Positions 1 to 11,437 of a stretch of 64,000 bases of DNA are shown here, in pieces. The DNA is from Crambe crambe (taxonomy: Eukaryota > Porifera > Demospongiae > Poecilosclerida > Crambeidae), in NCBI GenBank assembly GCA_963924555.1, contig OZ004583.1:5551501-5615500 (forward strand), given 5' to 3'. The first letter of the stretch is position 1; each line of letters begins with the position of its first letter. The notes under the pieces were generated by a model. It did no database searches. It was not told the DNA's origin and was given only the letters and a program-made list of their open reading frames with translations. The translations under genes were made by a program, and so were the position numbers.

Positions 1-551
1 TGGCTTCCCGTTCGTGGTGGACGTTGAATGCTTGATATCTTTCATATCTTTTTCTGCCAGTTCAATGGATTGTGCCAATTCCACTGCTTTCTGGTAGGTT
101 AGATCCTTCTCATAGAGCAGTCGCTTTTGTGTGCCCTCATGTAGCACTCCACAAACAAGTCTGTCACGAAGCATGTCCTTCAGGGAGCCCCGTATTCACA
201 GTGCTCTGCCAGAGTTCGAAGTGCGGCAAGGTAAGTTGCAATGGACTCTCCTTCTGCTTGGTTCCTTGTATTGAATTTGAATCTCTGTACTATTTTTGAC
301 GGCTTTGGCTGGTAATAATTCTTCACTAGCGATACGATATCCTGAAAAGATGTCGTGTTGACCTGGTCTGCCGACAGGAGACTTCGAATCAGCTGGTAAG
401 TAGTTGCTCCGCAGTTAGAGAGTAAGATGGAGCGTTGTTTTGTGGCGTCATCCACCCCGTTAGCAATAAAATAGTGAGTCAGGCGTTCTGCATAGCTACT
501 CCACTCTTCCTTACCCGGTACATACGGAGGAACGGTTCCATGCATAGCCAT
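1..551 (-). pseudogene. LTR retrotransposon gag, 5' part, frameshifted
   Basis: The minus strand from ATG 551 encodes a Gypsy-type Gag N-terminal half: a short N-terminus with PPYVPG, a Trp-containing capsid-like helix set (EEWSSYAERLTHYF), then YYQPKPS and the helix ending RTLAEHCEYG. Near position 182 the frame stops. The expected continuation (KDMLRDRLVCG, then a Leu/Glu-rich helix) resumes one base out of phase and runs off the window, so one indel breaks the gene. The motif TTGGCGACGAGG just upstream of the ATG resembles the region after the LTR in K02A2.6-like Gypsy elements. The rest of the element lies left of the window. Family assignment comes from remembered motif patterns. Confidence 0.75.
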
Positions 552-728
552 ACTCGCTTTCTCCTCGTCGCCAAATGTAGTGAACTCGCCTAGCACAGTT
601 CTGCACGCTTTACAAACACAATAATAATGATTATTTAAAATGCAATTTATATACCGGTAACAAATAATGACGTAATGACATGATTATGTAATGTTAATTA
701 GTATTCATAGTACATAGTCTACCACACT

Positions 729-2691
729 AAGAAATTGGCGGAGAAAATTGAGCGCGTCACTGAAAGAAATGGCATTGAAGTTGATGCAAACCTACATGGT
801 GATCTTTTATGTATAATGCAAAATAATGATGCAAATATAGCTAAGTGATAAATTTCCACCTGGAACCTTCAGGCATCTGTTCTGGAAGGAACAGCTGAAG
901 TGTGCCACAGTGAGGAATGCACGCCAAATGCGATGGCACCCCACCATGATTAAATGGTGTTTGAATTTAAAATTACTTTCATCAGCTGCCTATCACATAG
1001 TAAGTATATGACAAGAACACTTCTCATGTCATTGGGTTTGTCGAGCTGAATGATGTGTATGACCAGTTACTACAGCTTGAATCAAGCCAGGATTCTCATG
1101 GTCCGATTGCAACTCACATCCTGGGTCTGATGGTTAGGGGGGTATTCAATGATTTGCAATTCCCTATTGCCCATTTTCCAACTAAAGATGTTGCTGGAGA
1201 ACATCTTTTTTCTATCATGTGGGAGGCAGTTGAGAGACTAGAAAGACTAGGATTTAAAGTTGTTGCTCTAACTGCTGATGGAGGCTCTCCTAATAGAAAG
1301 TTTTTCCGCATGCATTCTGCTTCAAGAGGTCTCTCCTATCGGACTCGAAATATTTATGCCACTGAAGAGAGATTCATCTACTTCTTTGCTGATGTACCAC
1401 ATTTGATGAAGACAACCCGAAATTGTTGGTCACATTCGAGTGACAAGGGAACAAGGAATTTATGGGTAAGATTACGTAGCTATATAGGCATTCACTACAT
1501 TTTTACTTGCCTTGTAAAACATATACAGATTAATGGGAAGCCTATAGCATGGAAACACTTGTGGGACTTGTATGATGCCAAGTGTGGTGTTTCAAAGCGC
1601 TCGCAAGGTTTATTTTTTCTGAAGAAGCTCTGCAGAGAGCATGTTCAGTTGACCTCATACAGTCGGATGATGGTGGATCTTGCTGCAGAGGTATGTGTGG
1701 AATACAAGCTCGTTAGCATCATTGTTCCTGCATAAGCAGGCATGGCCACAAACACACATCAAATGGAGCAGGCACAAGCAAGAATAAAGCATCCATGCAC
1801 GTACACTGTGTACTACGTATAATGGTGACCATACATGCATGCACTTCATTTTTACCATCGTCAGTGTATCCACTAAAGTAGAAACAAAGCCTAGAAAGAG
1901 GTGTTTGTTAAGTTGAATGTCTTATTAGGTTTTAAGCAGCAGTGTGGCAAAGGGTTTTGAATTTTGTGGTGATTCACAAACTGCTGAAACCCAGAGGTTC
2001 TGTACTATGTTTGATACATTCTTCGATTGCTTGAATAGGCGGAATAAAGTTGAACACTTCAAACGGAAGAAACCCAACCTCAAGCCATACTACAAAGCCG
2101 ATGATGATAGATTGACAGTAAGAAATGATTAGCACTGTGTGTAGCTATAATACTAATGTTTGCTTATTTTTAGTGGTTACAGAAAGACTTCTTAGGGTAT
2201 CTCAAGGAGTGGGATGACTCTGTCAAAGGACGAACTGGCTTCTCAGATGCAGAGAAGACAAAAATGCTCTTAAGCAGGGAGACCCTAGAGGGACTTCACG
2301 TAACAGGTATAGCACAGTTAACAAATAGTATACTCTATCATAGTCAATTAAATATTATACAGTCAACTCATTTGTGGAACTTACCCGCTATCTCTTGAAG
2401 AGGCCTGAAGTCTCGGGTCACTACCTGCTCAGTGAGCGTTTCTCTCAAGATCCAATCGAGAATTACTTTGGCCGACAAAGAGCTGCTGGTGGCTACAGTC
2501 AAAATCCCACTGTTCAAGCGTGTGTTAACAATGCCCAGTCACTTCGAGTTCAGGGTAGCCATGCCTTGAATCCAGTTTGTGGAAATTCCAGTCGGAAGCG
2601 ACGCCTATTCAATGATACAGAAATTATTGATGAGACACCATTGCCGAAGAAAAAGAGACATGCTTCAAAGAAAGTATTAAAAAGTTATTAA
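729..2691 (+). pseudogene. P-element/THAP9-like transposase, decayed, multi-exon
   Basis: Visible exons are about 853-999, about 1034-1465, 1529-1690, 1929-2117, 2174-2306 and 2363-2691, with matching GT-AG ends and phases. The RNase H-like core includes GLMVRGVF, VVALTADGGSPNRKF and FADVPHLMKTTRN (the first two carboxylates and the D-x-x-H-L-x-K motif). The C-terminus has SERFSQDPIENYFGRQR, the conserved P-family end with its catalytic Glu region, then a basic tail. The 63-nt intron 1466-1528 is open in frame. N-terminal remnants at about 729-845 hit TGA 846, and the next piece resumes one base off. After donor GTAAGT at 1000 the sequence jumps within about 30 bp into the core, so an internal stretch is deleted. 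No THAP zinc finger is seen upstream. The copy is not functional. Confidence 0.8.
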
Positions 2692-2847
2692 GTATTCAAG
2701 GTGTTTGTGTTTCTGTTTCCTGTATTTCTGTTTCCTCCATTTCTTCATCCATTTCTTCCTGCATATCTTCTTGGATGTCTCCCCCAGTTCCTTTCTGCAC
2801 CGTCTGTTCTTTCTTCTGTAGTTCTTTACGAAGGCTCTTCCCTTTCT

Positions 2848-3723
2848 TCACATTTTTAGCTGTAGCCCTCTTATACTCATTGATGTCAGTGCAAAGCCTC
2901 TCATTGTCACCCAAGACTCAACTATTATCTGTAGCAACTCTGAAGCATCCTCTTCCTTTCTAATGTCCACAGACAGCATGCACCAGTTGAATTCAATGTC
3001 AGGGTCAGTCACTATTGTGCGAATAAGTGATTTCTTATCACCAGACTTGGCAAGGTGATGTGGCAATAACTCTTGAACCTTGACTTCTATGGATTTGAAA
3101 AACCTCAGAGTGCTATCATTCACAAGGAATAGTCCTCCTCTGTTCACACTCTCAACCCACTTCTTTGTGTAGTCATAAAACGAAGCGTCATCACCTACAT
3201 TTGACATCTGAGTGAGGCATTCCGTGAACTGAGAGGGTTTTTCACCATTTTTACCTTCAAATTTTTTCCTTAACTTCATGGCCACATACCCACTAGCATA
3301 TCTAATAGCATTTTCCTCCTCTGCCAAGATCGTAATTGTAGGCACGGCACTTTCTCCTGAATGCTCTGCTCTGAAATGCTCCACCATCATGTAATTGAAC
3401 AAGTGGCGGCTGATGGACTGATACTCTAATGCAGGAAGAGGTGGGATCCCAGCATCAGCAGTCAACTTTTTCCAAATAGCAGGAAGTCTCCCAACCCTTA
3501 CCAAGTGGAAGTTCTTCTGCACCTTCACTTTCATTGACCTGGTCTTCCTTCCACTAAAGCATGACTGCAAAGCAGAAATAACTTCAGTGTAGTCAGCACT
3601 GTCTGAAGCCAGCAAAAGGGGCAGGGACTTCACACTTCTACCTACAGCCTGGTTGTCAGCAATCACAGTTTTGATAGCTCCACGTACAATATCAAGACTC
3701 ACAGAGGCATTAGCACTAGCCAT
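2848..3723 (-). CDS. Unrecognised ORF convergent with the P-like transposase
   Basis: This 291-residue ORF starts with MASANASVSLDIVRG. It contains charged helical stretches, EEENAIRYASGYVAMKL and a C-terminal SWVTMRGFAL segment. After that the frame appears shifted by one base: a Lys-rich tail (NEYKRATAKNVKKGKSLRKE) continues in another frame to 2696, followed by a Glu/Met repeat. That tail ends 5 bp from the transposase stop, so the two genes meet tail to tail. I know no function. The layout suggests a second gene of the same mobile element, or a decayed neighbour in such a unit. No catalytic motif was found. Confidence 0.5.
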   Translation of the reverse strand: MASANASVSLDIVRGAIKTVIADNQAVGRSVKSLPLLLASDSADYTEVISALQSCFSGRKTRSMKVKVQKNFHLVRVGRLPAIWKKLTADAGIPPLPALEYQSISRHLFNYMMVEHFRAEHSGESAVPTITILAEEENAIRYASGYVAMKLRKKFEGKNGEKPSQFTECLTQMSNVGDDASFYDYTKKWVESVNRGGLFLVNDSTLRFFKSIEVKVQELLPHHLAKSGDKKSLIRTIVTDPDIEFNWCMLSVDIRKEEDASELLQIIVESWVTMRGFALTSMSIRGLQLKM

Positions 3724-4207
3724 CCAACCCTAGCGCGCATTGCGCTACTATTCTGTGGTGAATTTCATGAATTATTCATAACCGAAGCGCGCCTATAACA
3801 GGAAGTGGAGTGCGTTGCCAATCCCTTTCCCTCGTTTATCTATGATTGAGCATGCCCACTCTAGGACATAGTCATAGTTTAGTTAACAATCGGTATGGAA
3901 TATTTCTACTTTCCTCATCTCTCAGACTCTCGCTTCTTCTGAATCTCTCTCCGGCTCCAGATCTAGTCTGGTAAGGGTCGCCGCTACGCCAGACTACTCC
4001 AGAGATCCTGCTTTCTTATCTTGCGGTTGTCATGGCCTATTGTTTTTAGTAGCTGATATTACAACAACTGGCTATATTTTTTACCATGAGAATGAGAAGC
4101 TATAAAATCGCCAGTCCTATTTTCCACTCCCATTTTTACGACTATCAAAATTTCAAATCTCGCGCCTTTTTATCACCGCAATTAATTTCCGTTAGATAGG
4201 CATGTTT
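3724..4207. other. Spacer between P-like unit and KDZ transposon
   Basis: I see no gene. Short AGTCTGG / CCAGACT inverted motifs near 3965-4000 resemble the AGTCTCG...CCAGACC motif at the window's right end. The last seven bases (4201-4207, CATGTTT) are the left target-site duplication of the KDZ transposon. Before insertion this stretch was the direct 5' flank of the 2OG-oxygenase gene. Confidence 0.5.
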
Positions 4208-4241
4208 CACCCGGTTCAGACACCTTCGTGCACTAGATGTA
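4208..4241 (+). repeat. Left terminal inverted repeat of KDZ transposon
   Basis: It matches the reverse complement of 11438-11471 at 33 of 34 positions; the mismatch is T at 4229. It is preceded directly by the target duplication CATGTTT. Confidence 0.9.
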
Positions 4242-4381
4242 GTATTATTATAGGGAAACCTTAGGTCACTATCAAGTTGCCATCTTTAAAACTCTCTCAA
4301 AGATCTACCTCCGGTGAGCAAATTCACCGCATAGTCCCTAGAGGAAGTGTTTCAGCTTCACAGCATGACACAGAAAGGGCA

Positions 4382-7300
4382 ATGGAGGAAAAGGACAATG
4401 ATAATGTAGATAGTAAATCAGGATTTGATGGAGGAAGCTTTAATGACATTACTCCCGTACCCCCTGCAAATGAGCCTAGTTTGCATGAAATTACACAGAA
4501 AACCAGCATAGCATCTTGGAGTCGGATGTGTTTGGATCTACTGAGAACAGTTATTGAGAGCAATTGCATGCCGCATGACCAGTATTGCTCCAAATGTTTC
4601 TCTCAGCAAGCAACTTACAGATGTTTGTAGTGTGGCCCCAAGTCATATTTTTGTCATAATTGTTTTGGTGAAGTACATAATACAATAAACTTCTTTCATA
4701 CTGGAGAGGCTTGGGACTCTGAGGTATCTAATTTAATCTCATGATATCATAAATTATAAACTTATATAATCTTCTAGAATGGAGTATACAGGCCAGTGAC
4801 AATGAAAAGAACTATTGATATTAGGAAAAAATGTTTGTGTTCCTCCGTTAACTTCATCCCTCTCTGTTGCATTTCTGAGTATGGTGAGATTTTCATCTTA
4901 GAGCCACGTCAATAATCTTATGTGAAGCTGTTAATATGCTTAGGTGAGAAGTACAGCATTTTGTTTGCATCATGTACATGTGAGCCATTGGTTGTGACTA
5001 TGATACGAGCACGATTGTTGCCTTCTACACCACAGCGACCTCAATTAGCTTTTACATTTGAGCTCATGGACTGCGCTGAGGCACTTCTTTCGGAGTGCCA
5101 AGTGTCCCTTAGAGACTTCAGCAAAGCACTTTTCTTTAAATGTCGTCATTCAGTTATGAAGGTATTTACATTTTCACCAACCTCTCACTGATATCCAATA
5201 ATTATGTTTTCAGCAAAGAGATGTTTACTCGGCTTTAATTGATTCATTTGAGGAATACAGGTACACATAAGCCCTGTTTACACGGGGGTTCTAACCCGGA
5301 TTTGCTTCATGTGTGAATGGTACCAACCCGGATTCCAATCCAGGTAGCCCAACCCATATCAATTAGGTGGATTGGAATCCGGATTGAATCTCAACCCGGG
5401 TTGGGCACGCATGTAAACATGGCTATATATAGATATGTAAAGTGTATGGAGTCTTCTGTACTATTTCAGGTGGATGAGAGTTGAGTTACGTCAGTTGACA
5501 TCCCTTTGTCCAGAGCTTGATAGAGGAAATGTGTGTCCTGCTTGCCCCAAGGTATGTAGAGTGATTATCCATTGAGTATACAAATACCGATATAATTATA
5601 GGAATCTGGTGCTCGTATTTTATCAATTGATGCACTATTTGGCTTACCAAGAATGAAAGCTGCTGGAGTGAGTCATAGGGACTCGTTACATGGGGATATT
5701 TTTTTTGGTGATCAAGTGAGCGTGGATGAACATGTATTATCATCTGAGGCTTGTGGAAAGACAACGAAGGTATTCTAAAACGGGACAATAGTCAACCAAC
5801 TGTATAAACAAACATTCATGGTGTTATTGTAGGTGCAGCTGTGTAACAATTTCCTTGCTGGAGATTCGCTGAGGTCATCTGGACGCTACCATGCCCTGGA
5901 TGAAACCGCATCATTTGGTTGTGCATGTCGCCACGAGTTCCCTCATCTATTTATTAACTTAAGACACGGAGAAAGGTGAGTTCACATGTTACAGAGTAAT
6001 TTACTTTAAGCAGAGTATATGCTGTTTGGTTGCTAGAAGAATTATCACAACGAACACCTTCTGATATTTCTTTATTCATTATGTATGATGTAGCATGTAA
6101 TCTTGTTCGGCATCTAAAGGCTAGCAGGAATGGCAATTTCATTAGACCGTATGAAATTTGCTTTGCCATCTTTTCATGCATATGGTCATAACGCAGCATG
6201 CCAGGTAAGACTATGCCTAGCCACTTGATTGTTCTTATTTATTTCGTTATAATAGATTGTCTATAGTCCTCTTCGTTGTAATGGTATTGGGTTATCGGAT
6301 GGAGAGGTGATGGAAAGAATGTGGTCATACCTAAGAAGGTATGCAAGAATGACTAAAGAAATGCGTCCTGCTCATCGCATAGACATCCTAACACATGCTC
6401 TCGTGTATTACGGATCTGTATCAAAAAAATAATTACGTATGTAACTTAATTCTTCACTAGAAATAACATAATCCAGAAAATTTTCTCATAGCCATGTTAC
6501 TTTCAAATCGATGGATTAAAGCAAAGGAGATGAACTTGATTGCCAAAGGGACTTTTGAATCTCTTAGTAAAGCATTGGCAGGTAATACTTTAGTTCACAC
6601 TGTAACTGTACATTGACATAATCAATCATAGTTCCAGTCAATAACACTGTGGTGAAGGGTTGGATAGAAGATCAAAAGGTAGCAATGACGAGTAACACAA
6701 AAGAACGAATCAATAAAGCTTTCATGACACTTTATTATCACTGTTATACAAGTGTTATCTCTTCATTCAGTTAGTGCTGAGTGGAAAAATGGCTACTTTC
6801 ATGTCCTCCAAGCAAGGTTTGTGTGTTGACTTTCAGAATAATCATCATTAAAAATTGCAGGAGCCAATTGTATAGTGCTGATAGCAAGAAAGACATATCA
6901 TTTATCAGAGAGAAGTTTTTCAGGTTAGTTTTATTATGACCATCAGCTTTTCAAGTTCAAGTAGCTACACTTGGTCCCAAAATATCCACTATTCAGAAAT
7001 TACACTGATAATTATTTTCATCATCTTTGTAGTTTAGATAGCCAATTGGCAGACATGGAAAGAAAATTCAAAATTGCTCGTAGGTGGCAGCCAACCGATA
7101 AGGAATACCATGATACTAAAAGGGCATTGCTAACAGAAAAAATTACTCAAGTTTGTATTTATTTGCTTATGGACATCTGTAATAAAGCGACATTATCTAT
7201 TGCAGATGAAAGCAAAATATGCAGGTATAGATGTAATATGATGTTGTTTTTTTTGTTTTGTTTTTTATGGGTGATTATGCTGTAGATGGGCAAAAAATAG

Positions 7301-7889
7301 CCAAAAAGCTCTCAGTTGGTATCACTAAAGAGACAAAAAGGTATAAAACACTATTGGAAGAGTATAATTTGGCTGGACACGAACTTCAGTCCACGGACCC
7401 CCAAGCCTCATTATCTGATATCCTGGTACCCAATTCAGACTTTTGGAATAGTCATGCATTTATCAAGACTGAAAGCTCAAATCAAATATCATGGAAGGAG
7501 AAGGAAGAGATCATTCAGGCATTTCTGATCATCCAAAGAAGTGAAGAAGAATTATTGCTCCTAAAAGAAGACATGCATGCTACTGTGCGCTACTGGTTTA
7601 CTCGGATCAAGCATATTGAAGAAAAGTTGAGTGAACTGAGTCCAACCACTGGTGAACTATACATTAAGGGAGCCAGATGTCTTTTGCAGCACTTGTTGTG
7701 GGAAGCCACACTACAATACTCCAGGGCTACTGGAAAGCTATAGTTGATATTCCAACTGCACTTGCACTCAATTCAGCTGCAAGCAGTCACCTCTCATGTG
7801 ATGAAAGTGATAGTGATTCAGAAGGCTATAGTTCTGAAGATGATGACACAGATAATAATGACAGAATAGCTAGTGTATTTTGTTTCTAA
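4382..7889 (+). pseudogene. KDZ transposase, multi-exon, with stop and frameshifts
   Basis: The ATG at 4382 opens an acidic N-terminus, then a CxC2-like zinc cluster (CSKCFSQQATYRC, CGPKSYFCHNCF, and a later CLCS...LCC). An in-frame TAG at 4628 replaces the codon between Leu and Cys, probably an ancestral CAG. Exons include 4382-4723, 4778-4883, 4944-5161, 5214-5260, 5470-5551, 5602-5769, 5833-5975, 6014-6204, 6256-6432, 6492-6581 and 7286-7743, with smaller ones between. The catalytic core carries Asp in LSIDALFG (5629), GCACRHEFP, Asp in MYDVACN (6087) and Glu in SDGEVMERMWS (6313): the KDZ D-D-E set. One extra base near 6142 shifts into the expected LPSFHAYGHNAACQ frame. A stop at 6430 and a shift near 7740 before an acidic Ser/Asp tail also break it. 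All catalytic residues remain. Confidence 0.85.
5271..5423. mobile_element. 153-bp MITE in KDZ transposase intron
   Basis: The ends GCCCTGTTTACACG and CGCATGTAAACATGGC are imperfect inverted repeats, with further inverted AACCCGG/CCGGGTT motifs inside. It lies wholly in the intron between the exons ending at 5260 and starting at 5470, so it leaves coding sequence intact. Confidence 0.6.
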
Positions 7890-8360
7890 TACTGGTTCCC
7901 CATGTCAATATCATTATGATCAACTCAGGGCTGGGATTAGCTAGTTACACTTCAGCATTGTAGGATGCTAATATGCCTCTCTAAAGTGATCACAGTAGCT
8001 AGCTATGTTGGACTCTCAGGATGGTCCAGGATTAGAGAAGTGTCTTTGCGATGGATGAATGTAGTATGGAGTCCCAAGGCTTGGTTACAGGACATTTCCA
8101 GCTCTGTACGTCGCCCCTGGCTCCCTAGCTTGCTGTACATGCAGGGACTGATACAGAGGGGGGTCCAAGTCCTCCTTTATTTCAACATAAGTACTTAATC
8201 AGTACCTAGGGACACATCCCTCCCCTTCACCATAATAGGCTACATTATCAGAATTGGACTCTTCCCAGCCCTTTCATGCCACTGCTTTATACAACAGATT
8301 CTATTTCAAAGAGCATAATAATATCCATACAAGTCCATGGTTTACTACTGTCACAATATT
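7890..8360. other. Gap between the convergent KDZ genes
   Basis: This 470-bp AT-rich stretch lies between the end of the KDZ acidic tail and the PHD end of the opposite gene. No further PHD exon with the last Cys pair could be identified, and no clear poly(A) signal pair. Confidence 0.45.
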
Positions 8361-9884
8361 CTACGTAGGATATTTACATTCACAGTTTCCATGGAACCAT
8401 AATTGACATGATTCACACACAATCATGGGCTCAGCTTCATCATTCGGCATTCCACACAAACAGTGGATATCTTCAAGGATTGAATGTCTAATTCTTCTTC
8501 CAAGTGGTAGACGTGATCTCTCCCTTGAGATAGGAAACCCACTGATTCGTCCTTGATCTAAACAGTCCAGGAGATGCTCCCTCATATTGGCTCCCCAGTA
8601 AAACTTAGCAGGGTCATGCTTGTTAACTATTTCGACTGCAAAAGCTAGTGCAAAAACACCACAGTCATTAATATTCTGCTGCTAGACCACATTGACAATA
8701 TCAAATGTCAGTAGTTGTCCATTTTTTGGCTTGACAAAAGAACATACTTGCTTCTTTGTTTGAAGTGATAGAGTTGAAGATAATAAGCTATCGTAAATAT
8801 ATACAATATCAGATTTGGCACTGTCACCATATACATCGACATTAGATGCAGTTATCCAGTGATTAGACTGAACATGTAGAATTTGGACCTACTTTTGCTT
8901 TAAATTCACGTCCATTTTGTGAATTTTGAAGTCCACCTATATCTTGTGACTTTACAATTGGAAGATCTTTGATCAATAACTGAGCAATATTGATAATATT
9001 ATCATTGATCCATTTCAATCCCTTTAAGATGTCTCTGTCACTCTCAAACAAGCCAAGGTTTACACCTTGATTTGTGAGGCTAAACTGTGCATTTAAGGAT
9101 GGATTTGAAGAACTGATAGTGGGAGGAGGAACCTTACTGGATTTTTTAAGCGAAGAGGGAGCCTTATTGGAATCTATGGGAGGTTTGTTCGAAAGAACCT
9201 TATCTGAGGTGGGAGGAGGAACCTTACTGAAATATTTGGGAGCTTTGTTCAAAGGAACCTTGTTTGAGGCAGGAGGGACCACAATTGGTGAAGATTTGAT
9301 GATGGAAGGAAGAACTCCACTGGCGGGAGGAGGAACCTTACTGGAGTCTTTTTGAAGTGAGGGAGCTTTGCTTGAAAGAACCTTATCTGAGGCAGGAGGG
9401 ACCACAGTTGGTGAAGGAGATTTGATAGAAGGAGGAACTTTACTGGTGGGAGGAGGAACCTTACTGGAGTCTTTTTGAAGTGAGGGAGCTTTGCTTGAAA
9501 GAGCCTCAGGAGGGACCACATTTGGTGAAGGAGATTTAATGATGGAAGGAGAAACTTTGCTGGGGTGTATAGGTTCATTTGACTTTAGAAGGACTGTCTT
9601 GCTAGAAGGGGGAAGAGCATTACCTGAAGGAGGAAGAGATGGCTTTCCAGTGGGTAGTGGAGGGGGTGAGGCTAAATATTTGATAAAATTAATAATAAAT
9701 AATCAACTAACACTATACTAGCAATTTACCAGCAATGATAATGGCATGTAAATATTCCAAAATTGGAGGAGTGAATGACGATATCACAACAGAAGTTCCA
9801 ACTAGCTGGCTCTTTTCTCCACAAAAAGAAATAGCAAAACCTTGGTACCCCAAGGTCTCCAGTTCAGTAAACTGCAATGAGGTG

Positions 9885-10430
9885 ATAGCAGGTTCTGGGT
9901 TATATAGCAAAGAAAACCTTTGGGTTCACTACTACCTGTAGTGGGCCTACCACATGTAGTGGTTCCTACTACATGTAATGGGGAAAGGTTAATGGTTTTG
10001 GGTTTCCTACTACATAGAGTGGGGGTAAAGTTCTGGGTTCCTACTAATGTCATACATGTAGTGGGGAAAGGTTCTGGGTTCTCCACTACATGTAGCAGAG
10101 AAAGGTTCTGGGTTCCCTACTACATATAGTGGGGAAAGGTTCTGGGTTCTCCACTACATGTAGCAGAGAAAGGTTCTGGGTTCCCTACTACATATAGTGG
10201 GGAAAGGTTCTGGATTCTCCACTACATGTAGCGGGGAAGGTTTTAGGTTCCCTACTACATATAGTGGGGAAAGGTTCTGGGTTCTCCACTACATGCAGCA
10301 GGGAAAGGTTCTGGGTTCACCTATACTACATATAGTGAGGAAAGGTTCTGGGTTCTCTACTACATGTAGCAAGGAAAGGTTCTGGGTTCCCTACTGTGGG
10401 GAAAGGTTCTGAGTTCAGCAGGGAAAAGCT
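9885..10430. repeat. Minisatellite, about 33-bp unit, in accessory-gene intron
   Basis: Units of the form AAAGGTTCTGGGTTC followed by YCTACTACATRTAGTGGGG repeat about a dozen times. Two alternating subtypes (ATATAGTGGGG and ATGTAGCAGAG) give a higher-order period of about 66 bp. The array fills the intron between the exons at 10452 and 9871. Each unit holds the palindrome CTACATGTAG. Confidence 0.85.
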
Positions 10431-10818
10431 TAGGGGAGATTATCTTCATACCTCTGTTTGGATATGTTTAAATATTCTTGATACCCTTGTCATTGTAGAG
10501 GTAGCAGCACATTGAAGGTCACACATCCTTTCCTCCTCATTTAACTCCCCATACTTCTTGCTTGCTTCTTTATTGAAAAAGGGATTACCCTTTAATAGTG
10601 CTACTTTTCCCTCTGAAAACATAAATGCATAGAACAGGTCAATGCTGGTATGGATATGCAATAGCTACCATACCTCTGGTCTCAGCATATCTTTTTAAAA
10701 ATTGTTGCCATTGTGTTAGCTGCTTCTTCTTGGGTAACGGGCCAACATCTGTAACATCCTCAGCTGCTCTTCTCTTTCGGTTTTTACGTCTTATCCAGTT
10801 CTTTAAAATTATAATATA

Positions 10819-10994
10819 CAGTGGAACCCCTAAATGTGGACTCCCTGAAATGCAAAAACCTCTCTAATCAGGACACTTTTTCTTGTCCCAACACAATATA
10901 AATGTGTATAATTTAACCCCTGAAATAGGGACACCTCTCTAATCAGGACACTTTTCGCTGGTCCCAAAGGTGTCCGCATTTAGAGGTTCCACTG
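10819..10994. mobile_element. Mariner/pogo-like MITE with TA flanks
   Basis: The ends CAGTGGAACC and GGTTCCACTG form inverted repeats flanked by TA. Internal CTAATCAGGACAC motifs occur twice. It sits in the first intron of the homeodomain-like gene. Degraded relatives of the GGACAC motif appear near 49995 and 58670. Confidence 0.7.
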
Positions 10995-11437
10995 TATATA
11001 GAAAGCACAACTAGAAAAGTGATGCACAGTCCACAGCAGGTGAGTCAACTTTATTTCTGGTCTACACTCTTACCTTAATTTGTGACAGTTTAAGTCCAGT
11101 ACTGGTCATTGCAAATCTGACCTCAGCACTGTGTTTTTTCCCCCATCCAGTCATTCCCCTTTGATACAACATCTCCAGTATTCCAGACACTTTGGGAGGG
11201 AAAGTCTGCCCACCACTAACTTGAATGGTAGGAGGTTCACTTGGTTCTTCATAGTCACTACAGTCACTACAGTCACTAGCCATTATGTCCACGTGGTGAC
11301 GTGACAGACCAGGTGCGCGACAGACCAGGTGCGCGACAGTAGTTATGGGAACTGTATCATAGAATACAAGGGGTTAAAACTAGGCCACCACATGCACCGG
11401 ATATGCCGCAAGGTTTTCAATTATTTCACTATAATTA

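Larger units (their letters stand above)
8361..11283 (-). pseudogene. Homeodomain-like / proline-rich / Ulp1 protease / PHD accessory gene
   Basis: Minus-strand exons are 11283-11074, 10800-10674, 10612-10452, 9871-9730 and 9671-8361, with consistent phases. Residues about 25-82 look like a divergent homeodomain: FPPKVSGILEMLYQRGM, TGLKLSQIK, then NWIRRKNRKRR across the first intron as the recognition helix. Next is WQQFLKRYAE...NPFFNKEASKKYGELNEEER, faintly like an HMG box. Exon 5 has KVPPP/SPSPTVVPP repeats, then a C48 (Ulp1/SENP) core: NHWITAS (His, 8859-8861), YIYDSL (Asp, 8790-8792), QQNINDCGVFAL (Cys, 8661-8663). C48 enzymes cleave SUMO-like conjugates. The end is a PHD-like finger (CLCGMPNDEAEP...CESCQLWFHGNC) lacking its last Cys pair. 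TAG 8682-8684 lies directly before the active-site QQ, and a frameshift near 8885 precedes the His. Confidence 0.75.

Noticed and set aside
9074-9721. Gly-rich plus-strand frames
   Set aside because: Antisense shadows of the proline-rich exon of the accessory gene.
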